From: Kineosporia aurantiaca JCM 3230
Lineage (GTDB): Bacteria > Actinomycetota > Actinomycetes > Actinomycetales > Kineosporiaceae
Length of the DNA: 64,000 bases
Assembly: GCA_000719025.1 (NCBI GenBank)
Contig: JODP01000010.1
Location: 124,001-188,000 of the forward strand
Direction of reading: 5' to 3'
Shown: piece by piece, positions 15,946 through 23,303 of the stretch
How positions within the stretch are numbered: position 1 is the first letter of the stretch
Layout of the letters: each line of letters begins with the position of its first letter
Made by a program: the position numbers and the translations under genes
The notes under the pieces: model-generated
The model's input: the letters and a program-made list of their open reading frames with translations, nothing else
What the model was told of the DNA's origin: nothing
Database searches by the model: none

Positions 15946-17712
15946 TCAGCCGTTGAAGGTCTCCGTGTAGGTGATCGAGCTACCGGCCGCACCCGAGGTG
16001 TGCGTCCGGTTCGCCTGGCCGTCCCGCTCCCAGGTCACGGCCCCGGCCGCGGTCTTGTAGATGTACTTGTACTCGAAAGCCGTTCCTGCGGGCAGGTTGA
16101 CGGTGGCGGTGTACCGCCCCCCGCTGCTGGTCAGCGGGATGGCGCTGGCGGTGTTCCAGGCGCCCAGGGCGGTGGCGTCCCCGACGACGTACACGCTCTG
16201 CCCGCTGGCCGGGCTCGCCGCCACGGAGAACGTGCTGGCCACCGTGGAGGTGGTGGTGCCGCCCCGGGCCCCGGTGTAGAGGGCCAGCGACTTGTTGGCG
16301 CCCAGGGTGGCGGTGAAGGTGCCGTTCGAGGCGACCGTGTAGCTGGTGCCGGAGCACGAACCACCCGAGAAGTCGCCGCTCATCACGTCACAGTAGGTAC
16401 CGGCCGGCAGGCTGGTCTGGAACGTCCGGGTCAGCGAACTGCTGCCGGTGTTGAACGCGGTGTAGGCCACCGATCCGCGGCCGAAACCGATCTGCGTGCT
16501 GCCGTTGCTCCACCAGTTGGTCACGGCCGTGCCCCGGGCGGTGTTGCGCAGGGCCACCATGTTCTCAATCCGGCGGTCGCGGTGCTGACAGGTCCAGCCA
16601 CTGGCGCAGTTGGTCCCGCTCGTCGCGTCTGTCGTGGTGCCGTTGCTGCTGGCCGGCGGGCCCTGGTCGGCGCTGGTCCAGGTGTAGCCGGACATCACCG
16701 AGGGCGTGCCGAAGGGATAGGCCAGCATGAAACCCTCGGCCAGGTAGTACCGGTCGCCGCTCTTGTAGTTGAGCTTGGTCCGGCCGTTGCGCTCGGTGTC
16801 GTGGTTGTCGATGAACACCTGGGCCTTGTCGGTGGCCAGGAGCATCTGTGAGGGCAGGGTGGAGAGGCTCGACGGGGTGCCGTTGGCGAAGGCCGCGCCC
16901 ACCACGTCGCCGTACCGGAAGTCGGTGACGTCACCGGTGCTGGTGTACTGGGTGGGGCTGTCGGCCCCGCCCTCGATCACCTCCTGGTAGAGGTAGGACG
17001 AGGGCTTGGTCAGGCCGGCCTTGATCGCGGCGATGTCGGCCACCGCCATGTGCTTGGCCGCGTCGAGCCGGAAACCGTCCACCCCCAGCGAGATCAGGTC
17101 GTTCAGGTACGCGTCCTCCTTGCCGCGCACGTAGGTCGACTCCGTCTTCAGGTCGGTCAGCGAGGAGAGCTGGCAGGTCTGCACCTGGGTCTGGTTGTTG
17201 TAGTCGTTGATCGCGCAGGCGGGGTGGAAGTCGGAGGAGGAGTAGGGCACGGCCGGGTTGCTGAAGTTGGCGTAGGTGTTGCCCGCGCTGCCGGTGCCGG
17301 ACTGGTTGGCTCCCTGCATGTGGTTGAGCACGGCGTCGACGTAGACCTTGACGCCGGCCGCGTGACAGGTCGAGACCATGGCGGCAAAGGCGGCCCGGTT
17401 ACCGCGGCGGGTGACGAGCTGATAGCTCACCGGCTGATAGTCCTGCCACCAGGGGTACCCGCTGCTGGCCAGGACGACGTGCTCCTGCGGGGGTGAGACC
17501 TGGACGGCGCCGAAGCCTTTGGGGCCGAGCACCGAGGTGCACTCGCGCCCGACCGAGGGCCAGTTCCATTCGAAGAGGTGCACGATGGTGTCGTTCTGGC
17601 CGGCCGGTGGTGCGGCCGAGGCGGAGGGGGCCGACGGCAGGATGACGGCCGTGGCGGCCAGGGCGGCGACGGCCGTGGCCATCGACAGTGCGGCGATCGA
17701 TCTGCGGAACAT
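15946..17712 (-). CDS. Secreted GH13 alpha-amylase with C-terminal CBM20
   Basis: A 588-residue secreted enzyme. Signal peptide about residues 1-33 (MFRRSIAALS..., cleavage near SASA-APP). The GH13 barrel carries the catalytic triad: nucleophile Asp217 in GFRLDAAKH, acid/base Glu244 in YQEVIEGG and transition-state Asp305 in IDNHDTERN; the calcium-site region DAVLNHMQG is also visible. The all-beta C domain ends near 480, and residues about 492-588 are a CBM20 starch-binding domain (SVYVVGDATALGAWNTASAI, WERDGQANR). It degrades extracellular starch to maltodextrins that the adjacent MalEFG-type system could import. A GGAG site precedes the ATG. It has its own 635-bp upstream region. Confidence 0.93.
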   Translation of the reverse strand: MFRRSIAALSMATAVAALAATAVILPSAPSASAAPPAGQNDTIVHLFEWNWPSVGRECTSVLGPKGFGAVQVSPPQEHVVLASSGYPWWQDYQPVSYQLVTRRGNRAAFAAMVSTCHAAGVKVYVDAVLNHMQGANQSGTGSAGNTYANFSNPAVPYSSSDFHPACAINDYNNQTQVQTCQLSSLTDLKTESTYVRGKEDAYLNDLISLGVDGFRLDAAKHMAVADIAAIKAGLTKPSSYLYQEVIEGGADSPTQYTSTGDVTDFRYGDVVGAAFANGTPSSLSTLPSQMLLATDKAQVFIDNHDTERNGRTKLNYKSGDRYYLAEGFMLAYPFGTPSVMSGYTWTSADQGPPASSNGTTTDATSGTNCASGWTCQHRDRRIENMVALRNTARGTAVTNWWSNGSTQIGFGRGSVAYTAFNTGSSSLTRTFQTSLPAGTYCDVMSGDFSGGSCSGTSYTVASNGTFTATLGANKSLALYTGARGGTTTSTVASTFSVAASPASGQSVYVVGDATALGAWNTASAIPLTSSGGRYTATVNLPAGTAFEYKYIYKTAAGAVTWERDGQANRTHTSGAAGSSITYTETFNG

Positions 17713-17823
17713 GCTGTCTCCATTGACATCAGGGTGGAGCTGCAGGGGACGGACGGGGGGCCGGCGGACGCGGCCGGACCTCCTTTCGGGGTGGGCGGGC
17801 AGCATCGAACAGCCCGGCGCGGA

Positions 17824-18033
17824 TCACATCGGCGCGGACCGGGTCGGCCCCGATCGAGCCGACCCGGATCTACGTGATCCGTTTCGACATGGCCGATTTG
17901 GACATGGCCGATTTGGACATGGCTGATCTCGACGTGACCCAGTTCGACGCGACCCAATTGGGCGTGGCCTAGCCAGGCGCGACCCGACGTGGCTCAGCCC
18001 GGTTCGGCTCAGCCCGGTTCGGCTCGGCAAGGA
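17824..18033. repeat. Degenerate 15-bp tandem repeat tract
   Basis: About 14 consecutive 15-bp units can be laid out, best at 17884-17928 (tcgacatggccgatt, tggacatggccgatt, tggacatggctgatc) and 17989-18018 (two copies ending ggctcagcccggt). Units further out diverge. Read on the plus strand from 17889 the best units give M-ADLDM-ADLDM-ADLDV-TQFDA-TQLGV-A then a stop, which fits the A(D/N)Lxx pentapeptide-repeat rule. No full-length gene remains. Confidence 0.75.
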
Positions 18034-18320
18034 CCGGGCGTTCTCGGACTGCGCTCAGCGATAACGGTGCGGTCAGGGCCCTGTTCCCGCGATCCAGGCG
18101 CGTCGGAGGACGCTTGTGGTCTCGAAGAAACAGGGGGTGGGAGGGACCGGGGCCAGGCACGCGAAGGCTCCGGATGAACCGTTCTCATTGCCTGTCCAGA
18201 ATAGCCAGACTTCTACCGGAAACAAAGCTCCGAATTACGGGCATGAGCCTTTTGGGCGCCGCTTAATAGACTTTTTGCGTTCGCGACCGAACCACGCACG
18301 GAAACCACGGACGTCCACCA

Positions 18321-18335
18321 TTTACCGGTATACTT
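18321..18335. promoter_or_regulatory. LacI-type operator copy 1 (tttaccggtatactt)
   Basis: A 15-bp element with a central TACCGGTA palindrome, 12 bp past the lacI stop and upstream of the amylase leader. It is the exact reverse complement of the element at 19414-19428. Binding here would let the second LacI protein govern the amylase. Confidence 0.6.
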
Positions 18336-18347
18336 TCGCCCAGCGGT

Positions 18348-19376
18348 TCAGGCGGGTGGAGCCACCGACTCCCGCTCCACCAGCGTCACGCCCAGCACCC
18401 GCCGCTCCGGCCGCACCGCGGGCCAGCGCCGAAGCTGATCCAGCAGCAGGTCGACGGCCACTTCCGCCTTACCGGGGATGTCCTGGCGCAGGGTGGTGAT
18501 CTCCGGGGTGACGTGCCGGCTGACCTCCGAGTCGTCGAACCCGACGATCGACATCTGCCCCGGCACCGAGACCCCGGCCCGCACGAAACCCTTGAGCAGG
18601 CCCGCGGCGATGACGTCGGCGGTGGCGAAGACGGCCGTGGGCCGGTCCGGCGCGTCCAGCACCACCGCGGACGCGGCAACCGCCGCTTCGAAACCCGCAT
18701 CGCAGCGCACCACGTGCTCGGGGCGAAGGCCCAGCCCGGCCTCCTCCAGCGCCTGCACGAACCCCGCGTGCCGCTCCCGGACCACCCCGGGCTCGTCGAA
18801 GCGCGGCCCGACGAAGCCGATGCGCCGGTGCCCGGCCTCGATCAGATGGCGAGCCGCCAGCTGCCCGCCGAGCCGGTCCTCAATACCGACATTGCTGATC
18901 AGCGGCGAGGTTCCGTGGTTGTCGACGAAGACCATGGGCGCCTGGTAGGTGGCGTGCAGCGCGGCCACCTCATCCGCCCGGGTGCCCAGGAAGATCGCCC
19001 CGTCCACGTTCCAGGAGCGCAGGCTGCTGGCCGTGGACTCCACGCTGTTGACCGAGTGCACCATGAGGTAGAGACCGGCCCGGGTGACGTGCGCCTCGAC
19101 CTCGCTGAGGAAGAGGGAGTCGTGGGGGTTGGTCAGCGGCACCACCCGGCCGGCGTCGCGTCCCTCCCGGCCGGGGAAGGCCAGGGCAACAATGTTGGAC
19201 CGGCGGGCGCTCAGCGACCGGGCCGTGGCGTTGGGGACGTAGCCGAGCTGGGTGACGACATCCAGGACCCGGGCGACCGTGGCGGGTGAGACCCGGCCTT
19301 GCCGTCCGTTCAGCACGTTCGAGACCGTCATCTTCGACACCCCCGCCGCGCGGGCGACATCCTGCAGCGTCGGCAT
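18348..19376 (-). CDS. LacI-family transcriptional regulator
   Basis: A 342-residue LacI/GalR protein with helix-turn-helix TLQDVARAAGVSKMTVSNVL at residues 3-22, hinge helix NATARSLSARRSN, and a sugar-binding sensor domain (LISNVGIEDRLGGQLAARHL, IVGFDDSEVSRHVTPEITTL). Identical inverted 15-bp operators lie on both sides of the gene, one in its own promoter region and one between it and the amylase gene. It therefore probably autoregulates and controls the amylase, the esterase end of the galactoside operon, or both. The inducer is unknown. Confidence 0.9.
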   Translation of the reverse strand: MPTLQDVARAAGVSKMTVSNVLNGRQGRVSPATVARVLDVVTQLGYVPNATARSLSARRSNIVALAFPGREGRDAGRVVPLTNPHDSLFLSEVEAHVTRAGLYLMVHSVNSVESTASSLRSWNVDGAIFLGTRADEVAALHATYQAPMVFVDNHGTSPLISNVGIEDRLGGQLAARHLIEAGHRRIGFVGPRFDEPGVVRERHAGFVQALEEAGLGLRPEHVVRCDAGFEAAVAASAVVLDAPDRPTAVFATADVIAAGLLKGFVRAGVSVPGQMSIVGFDDSEVSRHVTPEITTLRQDIPGKAEVAVDLLLDQLRRWPAVRPERRVLGVTLVERESVAPPA

Positions 19377-19413
19377 CGTTGGTCTCCCCCGGGCTGGACG
19401 TCACGTCGCCCTT

Positions 19414-19428
19414 AAGTATACCGGTAAA
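19414..19428. promoter_or_regulatory. LacI-type operator copy 2 (aagtataccggtaaa)
   Basis: It lies 38 bp upstream of the lacI start, in the 81-bp gap after the esterase gene. Sequence identity over 15 bp with the inverted copy at 18321-18335 and the TACCGGTA core make it a strong autoregulatory operator. Confidence 0.7.
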
Positions 19429-19457
19429 GCTTCACGCCGCTTCGGCGTGCTCGCGGG

Positions 19458-20420
19458 TTATCCCAACTGGCCCCGAAGAAACTCAAGCCCGAGACGCTCG
19501 TCCTCAATGCCCCCACCGATGTGCCCGTTGTACTGCCACACCTTGATCTGCTTCTCTGCGGCGTAGGCGTGGTAGAGCCCGAAAACCGTGGACGGCGGGC
19601 AGACCGGGTCCATCAGGGAGGTGGAGAACCAGGCCGGGACCGTGGCCCGCCGGGCGAGGTTGACGCCGTCGAAGTAGGACAGGGTGCTGAACGCGGTCTC
19701 CACGTGGTCCCGGTGGTTCTCCAGGTAGGCCGCGATCTCCTGGTAGGGCTGATGATTCGTGATCAGGGTGGCCCGGTGGATGTCGCTGAGAAAAGGGACG
19801 AAGCAGGCCAGGGCGCGCACCTGGGGATGCAGAACGGAGGCGGCCAGGGCCAGCGCCCCACCCTGGCTGCCGCCGACGACTCCGATCCGGCCCGGATCCA
19901 CTCCGGGCAGCTCGAGGGCAGCATCCACGGCGCGCACGGCGTCGGTGAAAATGCGGCGGTAGTAATGCTGTTGAGGTGAGGAGATGCCCCGGGTCATGAA
20001 GCCGGGGTAGCTGGGGCCGCTGCCGTGCGGATCGGGGGTGACTCCGGGACGGTGGCTCGAACCCTGACCGCGGTTGTCCATCACGATGTGAGTGAAGCCG
20101 GCGCTGGCCCAGAGCAGGTTCTCCAGGGCGCTGCCCCGACCGCCGCCGTAGCCGATGTACTGGATCACCGTCGGCAGCGGACCCTCGATCCCGGCCGGAC
20201 GAACCATCCAGCCGCGGATCTCCTCGCCCGCGTACCCGGCGAAGGTCAGATCGAAGTGCTCCAGGGTGGACAGCCCGGTCCGGACCGGCTCCACCCGGGC
20301 GGCGACCGGGTGCTCGCGGGCTTCTTCCAGCGTCCCCTTCCAGAACTCGTCGAAGTCGGCCGGCTCCTGGGCCTGGCTGCGGTACTCCCACAGGCCGGCC
20401 TCGGTCAGGTCGGTCAGCAT
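19458..20420 (-). CDS. CE7-family acetyl xylan esterase-like hydrolase
   Basis: A 320-residue alpha/beta hydrolase of the acetyl xylan esterase/cephalosporin-C deacetylase type. The family motifs RGQG (MDNRGQGSS, near 117-120) and GGSQGG with nucleophile Ser185 are present; Asp271 (SLMDPVCPP) and His300 (YNGHIGGG) complete the triad. The usual HE motif at the last position is HI here, so the Glu is lost. It would deacetylate short oligosaccharides inside the cell; no signal peptide is present. It is the last enzyme gene of the galactoside operon, 37 bp after GH42. Confidence 0.87.
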   Translation of the reverse strand: MLTDLTEAGLWEYRSQAQEPADFDEFWKGTLEEAREHPVAARVEPVRTGLSTLEHFDLTFAGYAGEEIRGWMVRPAGIEGPLPTVIQYIGYGGGRGSALENLLWASAGFTHIVMDNRGQGSSHRPGVTPDPHGSGPSYPGFMTRGISSPQQHYYRRIFTDAVRAVDAALELPGVDPGRIGVVGGSQGGALALAASVLHPQVRALACFVPFLSDIHRATLITNHQPYQEIAAYLENHRDHVETAFSTLSYFDGVNLARRATVPAWFSTSLMDPVCPPSTVFGLYHAYAAEKQIKVWQYNGHIGGGIEDERLGLEFLRGQLG

Positions 20421-20457
20421 GGCGCTCTCCTGGGATCGGCGTGCTCGAGCGGATGGG

Positions 20458-22368
20458 TCAGGTCGGCTCCACGACCGCGAACGGCGGCAGTGGATGGCTT
20501 CTTCCCGGGACCACCACGGCGGTGCCCGAATGGTTGATCAGGGTCGTCCCGTCCGGCCCGTCGATCGCCTCGACGCCGTCGGGCAGGTCCGCGAAGGCCG
20601 GGACGACTCCGGCCAGGTCCAGCGCGGTGGCGACGATCGAGGAGGCCCCGGCGGCGTCGGTGAAGGTGGCCAGGTGCAGGCTGACGCCCTGCCCCAGCCG
20701 GTTCTCGAGCAGCGCTGGGGTGCCGTCGTCGAAACGGGCCAGCACGGTCGCGGTTTCCACCTCGAGCTCCTCCTGGAACGTCTGCGGGGTGAACCCCGCA
20801 CCGGCGGCCTCGGTCTGCACGTGTCGTCCGTCGACCGGGTCGATGCCGGTGAACCCGAGGACCCGGGCCCCGAGCACCGCCCGCAGCTGAGTGCCGAAAC
20901 CACCGTCGCGGAAGCGGTCGTGCTCGTCCACGACGTCGGTGAAGGCCGTGGTGACCAGGATCCCGCCGCCGGCCACGAAGGCGTTCAGGTTGGCCGCCGA
21001 GGGCGCGTCCAGCAGGTAGAGGGCCGGGGCCAGGACCAGGGCGTAGGCCTGCGGGTCGGCGGCGGCCGGGATCAGGTCCACCCGGATGCCCAGCCGGTGC
21101 AGGGCGTCGTACCAGGTCCGGATCTGCTGCAGGTAGTCGAAGGTCACCGGGTGGTCGGGCTGGTCCAGGGCCCACCAGTTCTCCCAGTCCAGGACGATCG
21201 CCACCCGCCCCGGGGCCGGGGTGCGGGGCGGCTGCCCGGCCAGGCTCCGGCCCAGCGCCACGACCTCGCGCCAGGTCCGGGTCCCGGTACCGCCGTGCGG
21301 CAGCATCGCCGAGTGGAACTTCTCCGAACCGGCTCGCGACTGACGCCATTGGAAGAACATCACCGCCTCGGCGCCGCGGGCAACTGCCTGCCAGGACAGG
21401 GCCGCCAGCTGGCCCGGCGCCTTGGCGGCGTTGTTCGCCCGCCAGTTGACCGCGTCCGAGGCCTGTTCCATCAGGATCCACGGCTGCCCGGGCTTGAGCG
21501 AGCGCATCAGATCCTGGGTGAACGCCGAAGCGCGGAAGGACTCCGGGTCGCGGGGGTCGGGGTAACTGTCGTCGGAGACGACGTCCACCTCCGCCGCCCA
21601 GCGCCAGTAGTCCAGCGGCTTGAAGGCGCCCATGAAGTTGGTGGTCACCCGGTGCCGGGCGCCGGCGGCCCGGATGATGTCGCGCTCGGCCGTGAACAGT
21701 TCCAGGGCGGCGTCGGAGCTGAACCGGCGGAAGTCCAGCAGCGCCGAGGGATTATGGCTGTAGGGGGCTGTGCGGGGCGGCAGGACCTCCTCGAAGGAGG
21801 AGTAGATCTGGGACCAGAACGTAGTGCCCCAGGCCTCGTTGAGCGCCGCGACGTCCGCGTAGCGTTTCTGCAGCCACACCCGGAAGGCCGCGGCGGCGTT
21901 GTCGGAGTAGTCGTAATGGACGTGACAGGCGTACTCGTTGTTCACGTTCCAGAGCTGCACGGCCGGATGCTGGGCATTCCGCTGGGCGATCTGCGTGACC
22001 AGAGCGGCGGCCAGCCGGCGGTAGTCCGGTGCGGTGGTGGCGTAGTGCTGGCGGCTGCCCGGATACAGGATGGTGCCGTCGGCGGTCCGGGGAAGGACGT
22101 CCGGGTAGCGATGGGTGAGCCACTGGGGTGGGGACGCGGTGGCGGTGGCCAGGACGACCCCGATCCCGGCCTCGTGCAGCAGGTCCAGCACCCGGTCCAG
22201 CCAGCCGAAGTCGAACTCGCCCTCCTGCGGCTGGATCCGGGACCAGGCGAAGACCCCGACCCGCACCAGGTCGACCCCGGCCTCGCGCATCAGGCTCACG
22301 TCCTGCGGCCAGACCTCCTCCGGCCACTGTTCCGGGTAGTAGTCACCCCCGAAGTGCATCCCGTCCAC
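20458..22368 (-). CDS. Glycoside hydrolase family 42 beta-galactosidase
   Basis: About 636 residues. The N-terminus MHFGGDYYPEQWPEEVW is diagnostic of GH42. With the chosen start the acid/base is Glu145 (QLWNVNNEYAC) and the nucleophile Glu301 (PWILMEQASD). Domain B with the trimerisation fold (RVAIVLDWENWWALDQP) and a C-terminal beta domain follow. GTG 22368 has GAAGAGG five bases upstream; GTG 22374 (overlapping the epimerase stop) and ATG 22359 are alternatives. It removes terminal beta-galactose from oligosaccharides after import. GH42 and GH35 side by side suggest plant galactan or arabinogalactan oligosaccharides as the target. Confidence 0.92.
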   Translation of the reverse strand: MDGMHFGGDYYPEQWPEEVWPQDVSLMREAGVDLVRVGVFAWSRIQPQEGEFDFGWLDRVLDLLHEAGIGVVLATATASPPQWLTHRYPDVLPRTADGTILYPGSRQHYATTAPDYRRLAAALVTQIAQRNAQHPAVQLWNVNNEYACHVHYDYSDNAAAAFRVWLQKRYADVAALNEAWGTTFWSQIYSSFEEVLPPRTAPYSHNPSALLDFRRFSSDAALELFTAERDIIRAAGARHRVTTNFMGAFKPLDYWRWAAEVDVVSDDSYPDPRDPESFRASAFTQDLMRSLKPGQPWILMEQASDAVNWRANNAAKAPGQLAALSWQAVARGAEAVMFFQWRQSRAGSEKFHSAMLPHGGTGTRTWREVVALGRSLAGQPPRTPAPGRVAIVLDWENWWALDQPDHPVTFDYLQQIRTWYDALHRLGIRVDLIPAAADPQAYALVLAPALYLLDAPSAANLNAFVAGGGILVTTAFTDVVDEHDRFRDGGFGTQLRAVLGARVLGFTGIDPVDGRHVQTEAAGAGFTPQTFQEELEVETATVLARFDDGTPALLENRLGQGVSLHLATFTDAAGASSIVATALDLAGVVPAFADLPDGVEAIDGPDGTTLINHSGTAVVVPGRSHPLPPFAVVEPT

Positions 22369-22370
22369 GC

Positions 22371-23291
22371 TCACCTCTTCGTCGTCTTGATGAAGCCCTC
22401 GGGGTCGATCAGGTGCACCGACCATTCGGCCTGCCAGGAGCCTCCCGGGGCCAGCCGGATCAGGTCACGGCCACTGGCCAGAGCGTTGGGCGGGGCCGTC
22501 ATCGGTTCGATGGCGACCGCCGTGATCAGCCCCTCGGCCCGGGGGTAGATCGGGCAGGTGTACACCTGGACCCAGCCGAAGGCCGGGTCGGTCCGTAGCT
22601 CGACCACCCTCCCGTCCCCGGCGCGCAGTCGATGGCGGTACTGGCCGTCCGTGGCCGTGAGCCCGCCGTAGGCGTGGTTGAGAACCGCTGCCGCCAGGGG
22701 CAGGTCGTTGGGATCTTCCGCGGTACCGGCCACCGGGTGCGAGCCGACGGGGATGAGCTGGTCATCGACCTCGAGGGTCTCGGCCGCCGCGACCTGGAGC
22801 GTCAGGTCGGACGTCGGTGTGTCCCCCACGCGGAGGTACGGATGAAACCCGATCCCGAAGGGCGCTTTCCGGGATCCCCGGTTGTGCACCCGGCTCTGGA
22901 CCCGCAGCCCGTCCTCCAGCACCCGGTACTCCAGCTCCAGCTGGAGGTGAAAAGGGTATCCGGGACTGTCCTTCAGCTCGGTCCGCAGCCTCACGCAGTC
23001 GCCCGCCCGGTCCGCGATCTCCAGGAGCCGGCCGCGGACCAGCCCGTGGCTGGCGTTGTTCAGGGCCTTCTCGCTGATCTCCAGCTGGTGCTCGACTCCC
23101 TGGTCGCTCCAGCGTCCGTCGCGGACCCGGTTGGGCCAGGGAAACAGCACCTCCCCGGCCGCGTACGGAGGGCTCTGCCCCTCGGGATAGCTCTCGAGGA
23201 TCGCGGTGCCGTCGACCTCCAGCTCCCTCAGCCCGCCGCCGAGCGGATCCACGGCGGCTCGGACCCGCCCGTTCTCAGAAGTGAGCTGCAT
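22371..23291 (-). CDS. Aldose 1-epimerase (galactose mutarotase family)
   Basis: A 306-residue mutarotase with conserved His82 (NASHGLVRG), His150 (GFHPYLRVG) and the catalytic base Glu262 (VAIEPMTAPPNA). It interconverts alpha and beta anomers, fitting its place between two beta-galactosidase genes that release beta-galactose. It begins 12 bp after the GH35 stop and abuts the GH42 start. The motif order and length match the family well. Confidence 0.9.
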   Translation of the reverse strand: MQLTSENGRVRAAVDPLGGGLRELEVDGTAILESYPEGQSPPYAAGEVLFPWPNRVRDGRWSDQGVEHQLEISEKALNNASHGLVRGRLLEIADRAGDCVRLRTELKDSPGYPFHLQLELEYRVLEDGLRVQSRVHNRGSRKAPFGIGFHPYLRVGDTPTSDLTLQVAAAETLEVDDQLIPVGSHPVAGTAEDPNDLPLAAAVLNHAYGGLTATDGQYRHRLRAGDGRVVELRTDPAFGWVQVYTCPIYPRAEGLITAVAIEPMTAPPNALASGRDLIRLAPGGSWQAEWSVHLIDPEGFIKTTKR

Positions 23292-23303
23292 GCCGCTTCA
23301 CTA

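Larger units (their letters stand above)
17713..18347. other. 635-bp intergenic region upstream of the amylase
   Basis: No convincing intact gene is present. The part nearest the amylase (17824-18033) is a degenerate 15-bp repeat tract. The distal part (about 18190-18340) is visibly less GC-rich than its surroundings and ends in a LacI-type operator; it probably holds the amylase promoter, which would give a leader of several hundred bases. Confidence 0.6.
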
